This document shows, piece by piece, positions 51,882-60,416 of a DNA stretch of 64,000 nt (position 1 is the first letter of the stretch; each line of letters opens with the position of its first letter). The notes beneath the pieces are model-generated. The model was given only the letters and a program-made list of their open reading frames with translations, ran no database searches and was not told the origin of the DNA. The position numbers and the translations under genes are program-made. Location: positions 1,119,501-1,183,500 of the forward strand of contig CP039459.1 of assembly GCA_004843165.1 (NCBI GenBank), read 5' to 3'. The stretch comes from Acetobacteraceae bacterium. Lineage in GTDB: Bacteria > Pseudomonadota > Alphaproteobacteria > Acetobacterales > Acetobacteraceae.

Positions 51882-52874
51882 CTAAAAAGAAGCTCTTATT
51901 TTTTGAATTAATTTTTCCAAGAGATCAATACTTTCCTGAGAATCATTCAGGCAGGGAATAAGTGCAAAATTCTCGCCGCCTTCTGCCAAGAAAATTTCTT
52001 TTATTTCTCTTCCCAATTCGTCAAGCGTTTCAAGACAATCTGAGAAAAAGCCAGGCGCCATGATCACAAGATGTTTTGTTCCTGTTCTTGCAAGCTCTTT
52101 GACGACATCAATTGTATAAGGTTTGAGCCATTCTGCCGCCCCGAAACGGGATTGATAGGTTAGGATCATCTGCTGTTCGCTCATGTGCATTTTTTGGCGT
52201 AATTTTTGAGCCGTTAAGGCGCAATCTGTTGGGTAGCGGTAATCTTTGATAGCCATTTTACGTGGAATGCCATGGAAAGAAAGCAGAATTTTTTCCGGCG
52301 TAAAAGTGAGTGAATTCAATGCACGTTTAAGGCTTAGCGTAAGCGCCGTAATATAATCCTCATCTCCAGCAAAGCTGGGCATCGTGAGGATTGCCGGCTG
52401 ATTGGTCAGCGTGCGTAAATATTTAAAAATAGCATCTTGGGCACTTGCTGAAGTGGAGGCAGAATATTGAGGGTAGAGTGGCAGAAATAAAATTCGGTGG
52501 CACCCTTTAGCTTGCAACGCTTTAATCTTTTGAGGAATGGAAGGCATGCCGTAACGCATGGCCCACTCAACCTGCACCTCTTCATCAGGAAATCTTTGTT
52601 TGAGAAGTTCTGCTTGCCGTCTTGTAAAAAAACGCAAGGGGCTGCCATCTTTTGTTTCGTCCCAAATGCGCTGATAATTTTTTCCCGTCACAAAGGGGCG
52701 CCGAGGTAAGATCATCAGGTGAAGAATGATCCGCCAAAGGATGGGATTGATATTGACGATACGCCGATCAGAAAGAAATTCTTTCAAATAGCGTCGAATA
52801 GGGAAATAGCCTGTGGCTTCAGGCGTTCCTAAATTGATTAAAAGAATACCAACTTTTGACGGACGAGATGACAT
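51882..52874 (-). CDS. hemH: Ferrochelatase
   Basis: Inserts iron into protoporphyrin IX, the last step of haem synthesis. It has 330 residues. Conserved parts are ILLINLGTPEATGYFPIRRYLKEFLSD at the start, RYGMPSIPQ, the catalytic His in LLSFHGIPRKM (about 205), the YQSRFGAAEWLKP segment and Glu in APGFFSDCLETLDELG. It begins seven bases after the asd stop, so the two form an operon. Haem is needed by the bd oxidase encoded at 9.6 kb. Confidence 0.95.
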   Translation of the reverse strand: MSSRPSKVGILLINLGTPEATGYFPIRRYLKEFLSDRRIVNINPILWRIILHLMILPRRPFVTGKNYQRIWDETKDGSPLRFFTRRQAELLKQRFPDEEVQVEWAMRYGMPSIPQKIKALQAKGCHRILFLPLYPQYSASTSASAQDAIFKYLRTLTNQPAILTMPSFAGDEDYITALTLSLKRALNSLTFTPEKILLSFHGIPRKMAIKDYRYPTDCALTAQKLRQKMHMSEQQMILTYQSRFGAAEWLKPYTIDVVKELARTGTKHLVIMAPGFFSDCLETLDELGREIKEIFLAEGGENFALIPCLNDSQESIDLLEKLIQKIRASF

Positions 52875-52881
52875 AAAACCC

Positions 52882-53910
52882 CTATTTTGATTTTAGGGGG
52901 AGCTTTTTTTCTGCCAGCAAATATTCAGCAATTTGAATCGCATTGAGTGCCGCCCCCTTGCGTAGATTATCAGAAGCGCACCAAAAAGAAAGCGTGTTTT
53001 CAGCGCTCGGATCAAGGCGCAGGCGAGAGATATAGACTTCATCTTCCCCAACGACGTCAATAGGCGTGATATACCCGCCATCTTCGAGACGGTCCATGAC
53101 GATGATACCGGGCATTTTTTTAAGGACATCACGGGCTTTTTTAAGGTCTGGCTTTGATTTGCAGGTGACATTGACCGCTTCGCTATGGCCGATAAAGACG
53201 GGTACGCGGACACATGTTGCATGAAGGCGCAGATCCGGATCCAGAATTTTACGGATTTCGACTTCCATTTTCCATTCTTCCTTGGTGCGTCCGTCTTTTA
53301 GAAAATCGTCAATATGGGGAATGAGGTTAAAGGAAATCTGTTTTGGAAAAATTTCGGCTTTGATCTCATCATTGACGAAGGTTTTTTTTGTTTGATTATA
53401 AAGCTCATCCATTGCGGCTTTACCGGCACCTGAAACAGATTGATAGGTTGAGACAACGACACGTTCAATCCCAAAAGCATCATGAAGTGCTTTGAGAGGG
53501 AGGGCAATCTGTGCTGTTGAGCAATTCGGATTGGCAACAATATTGCGAGGAATTTTGTTTAAAGCCTTTGGATTAACTTCAGGGATAACCAAAGGTATGT
53601 CATGTTCCATTCGGAAATGGCTGGAATTATCAATGACAAGACAGCCGGCTTTTGCGGCAATTGGGGCATATTTGGCAGAGTCCTGTGCGCTGGTTGCAAA
53701 GAGGGCAACATCCCAGTCGGAGAAATCAAACTTTTCAATATTTTGAAGCGTTAAGACATCGTTTTCGCCAAAGGAGACCTGGTGTCCTGCGCCACGGGCA
53801 GAACATAAGGCGGCGATTTTCCCGATGGGAAAGTCACGTTCAGCAAGGATTCTGAGCATTTCTCTGCCAACGACACCACGTGCCCCAGCAACCACAACAT
53901 TTAATTTCAC
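52882..53910 (-). CDS. asd: Aspartate-semialdehyde dehydrogenase
   Basis: NADP-dependent enzyme at the branch to lysine/diaminopimelate, threonine and methionine. It has 342 residues from GTG 53910, with AGGA upstream. Dinucleotide motif VAGARGVVGREML at 7-19, active-site Cys in NPNCSTAQIALPL (about 132), SVSGAGKAAMDEL, and the catalytic His in RVPVFIGHSEAVNV (about 240). Co-transcribed with hemH. Confidence 0.95.
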   Translation of the reverse strand: MKLNVVVAGARGVVGREMLRILAERDFPIGKIAALCSARGAGHQVSFGENDVLTLQNIEKFDFSDWDVALFATSAQDSAKYAPIAAKAGCLVIDNSSHFRMEHDIPLVIPEVNPKALNKIPRNIVANPNCSTAQIALPLKALHDAFGIERVVVSTYQSVSGAGKAAMDELYNQTKKTFVNDEIKAEIFPKQISFNLIPHIDDFLKDGRTKEEWKMEVEIRKILDPDLRLHATCVRVPVFIGHSEAVNVTCKSKPDLKKARDVLKKMPGIIVMDRLEDGGYITPIDVVGEDEVYISRLRLDPSAENTLSFWCASDNLRKGAALNAIQIAEYLLAEKKLPLKSK

Positions 53911-53963
53911 GTTTTTTTCCTAGAATTATTTTTGTTAATGATGAGTTTAATTAAAAGGGAAGA

Positions 53964-54716
53964 TTAAGATTTTCCCTTGTGGAGAACGAGTTCAGGCGAG
54001 AGTTCGAGATCACTGCTTTGCACAAGATGTCCGTCTTTAGGATCAGGGGAGTTATGGCTGACGAAACTTCTGGTAATTTTAGGCAGGTCACAGGACTGAC
54101 CCATATCAATATGTCGGGCAAGGCGATCCATTGGATTAATCACAGAAAGCAGATGTTTGTTTGAAATGTCAATTTCGTCAATATCCGTATAGGCCTCGCA
54201 ATCAGGTGCAGCATGACCTTGATGCCGAAGATAGCGCAAATAAGAGTGCCCGTAGAGAATTTGCGGAATTTTCCGAGGATGTCCTTTTTTGTCATATTCA
54301 AAATAGAGAACATTGACGAGCCAATAGTAATTTTGTTGATCCGCCTTTAGGGGAAGCCAGAAATCCCGGTTACTAAAGGCTGCACGGGTGACATGGTTAT
54401 ATTCTTGAGAGACTTTGATAAGGCTACGTTCTTCATTCCATGAAAGATGAACAGCATTTACATGGATATTGTCGTCATCATATTCTTTGTCAAAGAAATC
54501 CTGCTCGTCTTTCATGCTGGGGCGGAAAGGAATATCACTCAGCCAAGTGAGAACGACATAATTCCCCTCACTGCTGTTAAGTGTGGATTTTAAAATATCC
54601 GCTTTTGCGGGCACACAAGTGCCAATAGCGAAAAAGAAGCCTGCTAAAAAAAAACTCGAAAGGCTAGATGTTTTATAGAGAGGGAGAAATCTTAAAAATT
54701 TTAAAAAAGAGGCCAT
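53964..54716 (-). CDS. Secreted protein of unknown function
   Basis: About 250 residues from ATG 54716. An upstream start at 54794 would overlap the oxygenase gene and add a non-signal leader. The signal peptide ends near VPAKA-DI. The mature protein is rich in aromatic and charged residues and includes MKDEQDFFDKEYDDDN, NREWLPLKAD-like strand patterns (observed FSNRDFWLPLKAD) and one Cys pair (PDCEAY, QSCDLP). No family recognised. It follows the 2OG oxygenase by 37 bases on the same strand. Confidence 0.7.
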   Translation of the reverse strand: MASFLKFLRFLPLYKTSSLSSFFLAGFFFAIGTCVPAKADILKSTLNSSEGNYVVLTWLSDIPFRPSMKDEQDFFDKEYDDDNIHVNAVHLSWNEERSLIKVSQEYNHVTRAAFSNRDFWLPLKADQQNYYWLVNVLYFEYDKKGHPRKIPQILYGHSYLRYLRHQGHAAPDCEAYTDIDEIDISNKHLLSVINPMDRLARHIDMGQSCDLPKITRSFVSHNSPDPKDGHLVQSSDLELSPELVLHKGKS

Positions 54717-54753
54717 ATTTCTAGCTTTGTTTAAAGGGTTAGAAAAAGAGTTT

Positions 54754-55392
54754 TTAAGCACGATGCCATTTTTTCCATTGTGCAGAAAGAGCATGGCGCT
54801 TCATTTCGAACCATGCCTTCCAAGAATGGTGCATATAGTTGAGCTGGATAGTTCGGCGTTGTCCTTCATAAGGGAGGTGGCCGTGCCAGCTGTGATCTGT
54901 ATTGGGAAAAATAACAAGAGTTCCCCCTGTCGGCACGATCATTTCATTGGGAGAGCAGGGCGTTAAAAGATTTTGAGGATGGGGGCCATTTAAAAAACGC
55001 AAACATCCTTTCCCCTCCTGCCATTCCTGTTCCGGTGCATTGAAATAAAGCAGAATAGTTACGGCTTTACTTTTAGAGTCACAGTGGATTTTTCCATCGC
55101 AAGCACGTGTCTGTCCACGAAGCGTCAAAAGTTTTGGGGGATTTTTCAGAGAAAGGTTAAATTTCTTGAGAATTTCCTGCTGAAGCTTTTCTCCCTGAAA
55201 TTCCAAAAGCATCTGTTGGAAAAGGGGGGGATGACGAAAGGAAAAGGCAGGGAAGGAACCACCAGAAGAAATTTTTGGGAAAAGGGGTAAAAGTTTTTTC
55301 AAATATGGCGGTTTGATAAAATCTTTTACGATAAGATGAGGGGTGGGATGTGTGCGCAGTTGCGCAGCACGTAGGGCATCATAATTAAACAT
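54754..55392 (-). CDS. 2-oxoglutarate/Fe(II)-dependent oxygenase
   Basis: 212 residues with a prolyl-4-hydroxylase-like double-stranded beta-helix. The iron triad is His103-x-Asp105 in KIHCDSKSK plus a distal His in DHSWHGHLPYEG (about 167-172). The 2-oxoglutarate-binding Arg is in GQRRTIQLNY. The region FNAPEQEWQEGKGCLRFL, the GG-L-x-L-strand pattern, matches the 2OG-FeII_Oxy_3 family. The substrate is unknown; relatives hydroxylate proteins or small molecules. It pairs with the secreted protein gene downstream. Confidence 0.8.
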   Translation of the reverse strand: MFNYDALRAAQLRTHPTPHLIVKDFIKPPYLKKLLPLFPKISSGGSFPAFSFRHPPLFQQMLLEFQGEKLQQEILKKFNLSLKNPPKLLTLRGQTRACDGKIHCDSKSKAVTILLYFNAPEQEWQEGKGCLRFLNGPHPQNLLTPCSPNEMIVPTGGTLVIFPNTDHSWHGHLPYEGQRRTIQLNYMHHSWKAWFEMKRHALSAQWKKWHRA

Positions 55393-55599
55393 TGTTGAGA
55401 CTAAGCACAGGTGCAGAATTTTGGCATAAAATGCTTTTACTTCTACAGCCTAATGTTATGATTTTTCTCCATATCTGTGGGCATGTGTCGGCAGTTTCAC
55501 AAATTATTTTTAAATATAGGGGAAAATAGAAGGAAAATAAAAATTTAATGCTAATATATTTTAGAACCTTTTCAAGAAGCGCAAGGGAGGAAGGTCATT

Positions 55600-58416
55600 T
55601 TGACAAAAGTGGAAATGCAAAAACAGCTGAATATACCCAAGAAACCAATTCAGCCTTTATCTTCTTCCGCCGAAAAGCAACCGAAAAAAGAGATTGATCT
55701 TTTAGGAGGGGCAAATGCGCTTTACCTTGAAAATTTAGAATCTGATTCTCAAAATGATCCTGCTACTTTTCAGCCTTTTCCCCCGATTGCACCGCAAAGA
55801 AATATTTTCCAGCTGCCGCAAGCCTGTATTGAAAATGATGTCGATATTTGGCGGCGCTATGGCTGGCGAACGGTTCAGCTTGATCCTTTAGAACGTAAGA
55901 AGATACCGGATGTCCTTTTGCCTTTGATGGAAAAGGCTTCTGCTAATCTTCAACATTCAGATTCTGCCCTATTGAAATTGCTGCGTAATGCCTATGGGAA
56001 ATATATTGGCGCAGAATTTATGCATTTGGAAAATCCAGAGGAACGGCAATGGTGGATTGACCGTTTTGAGTCTTCTTCCCAAAGAGAAGTGCCGCTTCTT
56101 TCCTCAAAAGAAATTTATACCTCCCTTTACAAGACAGAGTTTTTTGAAAAATTTTGTCATAGGCAATTTCCTGCATTGCGCCGTTTCTCTTTGGAAGGAA
56201 GTGAATCTCTAGCCGTTGCCATTCAGGCTCTCATGAAAGGATTTACACTTTCCGGCGGAGAGGAGCTGATTGTCGGTCTCTCTCACAGAGGGCGGGTTAA
56301 TTTGCTAGGCGGCACTTTAGGGGCCGGGTGGGAGTGTATCTTTGGGGAATTTCTTTCAAAGGAAGCGCCTGAAGGTTTTGCTGGCGGAGGCGACGTTAAA
56401 TACCATCTTGGCTTTCAAAGTGAGATTGGTTTTGAGAATCTTAAAGAGACGCTTGCTGTTACGATTTTGCCAAACCCCTCCCATCTTGAGGCTGTCGATG
56501 CGGTCAGTCTTGGATATGTGCGGGCAAAACAGGATTTAAAATCTGTTAAAAGCAAAGAAAAATATGCGGCTTTATTGATTCATGGCGATACCGCTTTTGC
56601 GGGGCAAGGCGTTGTTTATGAATCTTTTCAGATGAATCAGCTTTCTGGCTATAAGACCGGCGGTACGATTCATGTGATTGTGAATAATCAGGTTGGTTTT
56701 ACGCTTTCTCCGGAAGAGGCTTATTCAGGCTCAAGCTGTGCGAGTTTGGGGAAGGCTTTTGAAATTCCGATTTTGCATATTAATGCGGATCATCCAGAAG
56801 AGATTGTGAAAGCCATGCAGTGGGCTGTTGCATGGCGCCAGACTTATCAAAGAGATATTATTATTGATCTGATCGGTTATCGCCGTTTGGGACATAATGA
56901 AACAGATGACGCTTCCTTTACTCAGCCTTTGGCTGTTGAGGCCATCCGCAATCATCCAGGTGTTGTTCAAAAATATGCACAACAGGTTTTTGCGACAGGT
57001 GCTCTCTCAGAAAATGAGGCAGAGGTGATTAAAAGCCATGTGTGTAAGGCTCTTGAAGAATCTTTAGAGGCGGCCAGAAAAGCGGAAAAGGAAAAAGAGA
57101 GAAAGCGCTTATTTCTTACGCCATCCTATGAGGGAAGTGCCAGCATGCGTGATGATAGAGCGCCTCGTATTCAGCCGATGACAGGAATTCCTTTCGAACG
57201 CATTCGCCGAATTTTAAGTGTTTTTGATCCTGAAAAAATTGCTGAAATCTGGCCAGGAAGCCGTATCTCTCCTCGTCTGTCTCGTTTTTTGGCGGAACGT
57301 AAAACAATTAGAGATTCCTTAGAGGTGAAAGCGTTTCAAGGCGAAATGAGTGATGCCATTACTTTAGATTGGAGCACAGCAGAGGCATTAGCTTTAGGCA
57401 GTATTGTGCTAGATGGGCATGGTGTTCGGCTGGCAGGAGAGGATAGTGCCCGAGGCACTTTTAGCCATCGTCATTTGCTCACGACAGATCAAGAGAGCGG
57501 CGAGCGTTTTTCATTGCTGGGAAAACTAGGATACCAGCAAGGACGTGTTGAAATTGTCGATAGTTTGCTTTCTGAATATGCTGCGATGGGCTTTGAATAT
57601 GGTTATGGGTTAGGGGACCCGAATATTCTTGGCATTTGGGAGGCACAATTCGGTGATTTTGCGAATGGTGCACAAATTATTATTGATCAATTTATTGTCT
57701 CTGGCGAAGAAAAATGGAATCAGCTTTCGAGTTTGGTACTCTTGCTTCCGCATGGCCATGAAGGTGGAGGGCCTGAACATAGTTCAGCGAGGATAGAGCG
57801 TTATTTACAACTTGGGGCACAGAATAATGTTCGGATTTGTATGCCTTCAAGTCCAGCCAGTTATTTTCATCTTTTGCGTCGTCAAAAAACACGGCGTTGC
57901 CCGAAACCGTTAATTTTATTCTCGCCGAAATCTCTCTTGCGCCGTAAGGCCGCCCGTTCTGCTTTAAGAGAAATTGGTCCGCATACACGCTTTGAGCCAA
58001 TTCTAAGAACGCAATCAGGAGAAAAACTCAAGCAAAGCCGCCGCTTGATCCTTTGCAGTGGTAAAATCTTTTATGATTTGGAGGAGGCTTTAGAAAAAGA
58101 AAAAATAAAAAATGTCGGCTTTTTGCGTTTGGAACAGTTTTATCCTTTTCCGTTGCAAGATTTAATTACGGCATTACAAGCGTGTGATGTTTTACAGGAA
58201 ATTGTTTGGGTACAGGAAGAGCCTGAAAATATGGGGGCACGTTCTTTCATTCTGCCTTGGATTTTAGAAGCGCTGCAACGAGCCGGCAAAGAAACAGTAA
58301 AGTTGTATGATGTTGCCCGTACACCGACTTCCGGGGTGGCTTCAGGCTGGATAGAAACGCATCAAAAAGAGCAGCGGGAAATTGTGGTCAAGGCCTTTGG
58401 GAGATTTTCGCCCTAA
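55600..58416 (+). CDS. sucA: 2-oxoglutarate dehydrogenase E1 component
   Basis: Thiamin-dependent decarboxylase subunit of the 2-oxoglutarate dehydrogenase complex, 938 residues, normal length. Key parts are GLSHRGRVNLLGG (about 226), GGDVKYHLGF, the TPP site LIHGDTAFAGQGVVYE with VIVNNQVGFT, IIDLIGYRRLGHNETDD, LLPHGHEGGGPEHSSARIERYL and the C-terminal WVQEEPENMGA. The start is TTG 55600 behind GGGAGGAAGG. The first 70 residues are Lys/Pro/Ser-rich with a short LLGGANALYLENLE helix for E2 binding. sucB is not downstream, which is unusual. Confidence 0.95.
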   Translation: MTKVEMQKQLNIPKKPIQPLSSSAEKQPKKEIDLLGGANALYLENLESDSQNDPATFQPFPPIAPQRNIFQLPQACIENDVDIWRRYGWRTVQLDPLERKKIPDVLLPLMEKASANLQHSDSALLKLLRNAYGKYIGAEFMHLENPEERQWWIDRFESSSQREVPLLSSKEIYTSLYKTEFFEKFCHRQFPALRRFSLEGSESLAVAIQALMKGFTLSGGEELIVGLSHRGRVNLLGGTLGAGWECIFGEFLSKEAPEGFAGGGDVKYHLGFQSEIGFENLKETLAVTILPNPSHLEAVDAVSLGYVRAKQDLKSVKSKEKYAALLIHGDTAFAGQGVVYESFQMNQLSGYKTGGTIHVIVNNQVGFTLSPEEAYSGSSCASLGKAFEIPILHINADHPEEIVKAMQWAVAWRQTYQRDIIIDLIGYRRLGHNETDDASFTQPLAVEAIRNHPGVVQKYAQQVFATGALSENEAEVIKSHVCKALEESLEAARKAEKEKERKRLFLTPSYEGSASMRDDRAPRIQPMTGIPFERIRRILSVFDPEKIAEIWPGSRISPRLSRFLAERKTIRDSLEVKAFQGEMSDAITLDWSTAEALALGSIVLDGHGVRLAGEDSARGTFSHRHLLTTDQESGERFSLLGKLGYQQGRVEIVDSLLSEYAAMGFEYGYGLGDPNILGIWEAQFGDFANGAQIIIDQFIVSGEEKWNQLSSLVLLLPHGHEGGGPEHSSARIERYLQLGAQNNVRICMPSSPASYFHLLRRQKTRRCPKPLILFSPKSLLRRKAARSALREIGPHTRFEPILRTQSGEKLKQSRRLILCSGKIFYDLEEALEKEKIKNVGFLRLEQFYPFPLQDLITALQACDVLQEIVWVQEEPENMGARSFILPWILEALQRAGKETVKLYDVARTPTSGVASGWIETHQKEQREIVVKAFGRFSP

Positions 58417-58548
58417 GTCGCAGCAGATAAAAATTTATCAAATTCAGCATAATCTTTTGCACGCTCACTTCTATTTCTGTGGGTTAGCGGATCAATACTA
58501 AACTCTTTAATATATCTACTTCATTTGCCATAAGTATTACTTAAAAAA

Positions 58549-58570
58549 ATAGCGTCCTAATAGACGCTAT
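58549..58570 (-). terminator. Terminator after the 65-residue small gene
   Basis: ATAGCGTC and GACGCTAT around a 6-base loop. On the minus strand it is followed by seven T, 17 bases beyond the stop of the small ORF. This supports that ORF being transcribed. Confidence 0.75.
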
Positions 58571-58587
58571 CTTATTGCATTTTTTTA

Positions 58588-58785
58588 TTAGCAAATATTT
58601 GCTAAAAATTCTGATGAGACAAATTCTGATATTTCAGTTTTTTGATCTGGTTTCCGCTTTATTAGCTTATCTCTCAGATCAAAAATCTTATTTTGAGCCT
58701 CAAAAACATCAATTTTTCCCATTCTAAAATCATAAATTACATGAGACATCTGGTTCATTTCAATATCATTATACATTAATACCAT
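58588..58785 (-). CDS. Small protein of unknown function (65 residues)
   Basis: Starts with ATG 58785 behind GAGGT (9-base spacing). The sequence is charged and probably helical: MSHVIYDFRMGKIDVFEAQ, then NKIFDLRDKLIKRKPDQKT. No signal peptide, membrane helix or known motif. The coding DNA is AT-rich compared with sucA, suggesting a recent arrival or weak constraint. A terminator directly follows on its strand. The sucA-to-ORF gap (58417-58587) contains nothing else recognisable. Confidence 0.55.
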   Translation of the reverse strand: MVLMYNDIEMNQMSHVIYDFRMGKIDVFEAQNKIFDLRDKLIKRKPDQKTEISEFVSSEFLANIC

Positions 58786-58808
58786 TATCTTTTTACCTCA
58801 AAAGAAAG

Positions 58809-58833
58809 AAAGGGCAGGAAAAACCTGCCCTTT
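58809..58833 (-). terminator. Terminator after the HdeD-family gene
   Basis: AAAGGGCAGG and CCTGCCCTTT around AAAAA, then a T-rich stretch on the minus strand, about 25 bases past the HdeD-family stop. Confidence 0.75.
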
Positions 58834-58858
58834 TAGAGATTGGATTTTTAGTCTGCTT

Positions 58859-59491
58859 TTAGAGAAGGTAGGTATCATCCTCTGCATGTTGTTTCCGCAA
58901 GCTTTTTAGGGACAAGCCGTAAGAGAGAGCCACAAAGCCGAGCATGAGGAGCTCAAGTGCAATTAAAAGCCCTAAAAATTGCAAGCTGGCACCGTTAAGA
59001 TTGAGAAACAAAACAACACCAAGTAAGGTCGTAACAATTCCCCCCACGAGAACCCAAAGATGACCAGGCGCATGACGGGTATGAATGGCCACAAAAACCT
59101 GTCCGATACCGGAGAAAATGAAAAGTGCTCCGAGGCAGGCCGTAACAAAAATAGCGCCGTCAACAGGCTGGACGCACATAAGTAGTCCACCGATGAGCAA
59201 GCAGGCACCTGTTAAAATGCTTTCCCAGCGCGGATGATGCGGTTTGAGATGATAGGCAGCTGTATGCACAAATCCTACGGTTAGTTGAGCAACCCCGGCA
59301 AGAATGAGGAAAATACCGAGAAAAACGGTACTTGCGAGGGTTAGGCCAACAGGAGAGGAGAGTGCAAGAAGGCCAAGAAGGCATAAAACGGCACCACTGC
59401 CGATAAACCAATTAGGATTCACTTTGATCATGGAGGCAATTTCTGCCTTAAGCATGTCGGCGTGTGCGTCAGAATTGTTAAGAAGGGTCAT
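58859..59491 (-). CDS. HdeD/DUF308 family membrane protein
   Basis: About 210 residues from ATG 59491, which has TGGAG six bases upstream. The frame is open to 59704, but the extra part overlaps another gene and is not family-like. There are six hydrophobic helices in three pairs, with the repeated pattern G-x-L-L-x-L-G and conserved W-x2-L-x-G (WESILTGACLLIGGLL; LWVLVGGIVTTLLGVVLF) typical of HdeD-family proteins, linked to acid resistance in E. coli. The first 25 residues are cytoplasmic and polar. Confidence 0.82.
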   Translation of the reverse strand: MTLLNNSDAHADMLKAEIASMIKVNPNWFIGSGAVLCLLGLLALSSPVGLTLASTVFLGIFLILAGVAQLTVGFVHTAAYHLKPHHPRWESILTGACLLIGGLLMCVQPVDGAIFVTACLGALFIFSGIGQVFVAIHTRHAPGHLWVLVGGIVTTLLGVVLFLNLNGASLQFLGLLIALELLMLGFVALSYGLSLKSLRKQHAEDDTYLL

Positions 59492-59597
59492 CAAAAACTC
59501 CAGAGAGCAGGTTACAAAGCAGATGCTCTTTAATAAAAAATGAAAAAGCAGAGCCAATATTAAAGAGGATAATACGAAAATGAAGTAAAGAAAATAA

Positions 59598-59855
59598 TTA
59601 CGGCTTTTTATGAAAATAAAAATAAATTTTTTGTAAGACAGAGCAGAACAAAGCCGCCGGAAATGCATATAGAAGAATAAGGGTAAAAGCTTTAAGACCT
59701 GCAAAAATAATCCAAGCGAGCGCTACAAAACAAATCAGTGCGATATAAAAAAAATGAAGTAATGGCTTTTTTGATGAAATAAACGGAGAGAGCTTTTTCC
59801 CATGCCAAAGTGAGAAAAAAAGGACCCATCCGATAAAAATAAAAAAGAAGATCAT
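59598..59855 (-). CDS. Small membrane protein of unknown function (85 residues)
   Basis: Three hydrophobic segments (residues 1-16, about 33-52, about 55-75) with a basic loop (HGKKLSPFISSKKP) and basic C-terminus (FYFHKKP). No family recognised. It lies upstream of the HdeD-family gene on the same strand and ends about 106 bases before it. Start ATG 59855 is preceded by AAAGAATG-like purines. The coding call is moderate: size and hydrophobicity fit a membrane protein, but there is no homology evidence. Confidence 0.5.
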   Translation of the reverse strand: MIFFFIFIGWVLFFSLWHGKKLSPFISSKKPLLHFFYIALICFVALAWIIFAGLKAFTLILLYAFPAALFCSVLQKIYFYFHKKP

Positions 59856-60050
59856 TCTTTAATGTAGCCTTTTTACTTCTTTTTTAAGAAAATGCCATTG
59901 AGATCTAAACTATAAAGCCCGATCCTGAAAAAGAGAACTCTTCTTTCTAAGGGTGGGAATTTTAGATGTATATGCATAGACTCATTGTCTTGGACTCATT
60001 GTCTTGTTTTACTTTTAATCTCAATAGATCTTGGGAAAAGGGAAAAGGCA

Positions 60051-60200
60051 ATGAGGAATGAAAATTTTAGGCTTTATCTGAATTTTATTGAAATTGACGG
60101 AAACGATTCGATAGCGCATGAGGAACGTATTATGTCGCTTTATGCGTGGAGACGGATTGAGAAAATAGTGAGAATACAGGCGGCTTGTTGCAAGCTGTGA
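60051..60200 (+). CDS. Putative small protein (49 residues)
   Basis: ATG 60051 follows two purine-rich ribosome-like sequences (GGGAAAAGGGAAAAGG). The product is charged, with an acidic middle (EIDGNDS) and a basic, Cys-containing end (RIQAACCKL). No family recognised. The surrounding 560 bases between the membrane protein and accD otherwise hold no gene I can support; the opposite strand has an open frame without good start signals. Confidence 0.35.
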   Translation: MRNENFRLYLNFIEIDGNDSIAHEERIMSLYAWRRIEKIVRIQAACCKL

Positions 60201-60416
60201 TTTTAAGCGACAAAGGAGAGAGAATTTTTTACAAAGAGGGTGGTTTTTAGCAACAATTAGGAAGAGGGTTCTTTCCCTTTTCTGCACTTTTGGCTATGGT
60301 GCAACTCCATATGTAAAATTTTCGCACGGTAATTTGGTTAGAATTCAGGGTAATTTTAATACAAGTGAGTGACGTGCAAATGATCTGTAAAACGGGAAAA
60401 AGGCTGGATTTAACGG

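Noticed and set aside
59492-59704. N-terminal extension of the HdeD-family protein
   Set aside because: The added residues overlap another ORF, are not family-like, and a good ribosome site exists before ATG 59491.
60021-60287. 88-codon open frame opposite the putative small gene before accD
   Set aside because: No ribosome site, a composition typical of a shadow frame, and overlap with a better-supported ORF.
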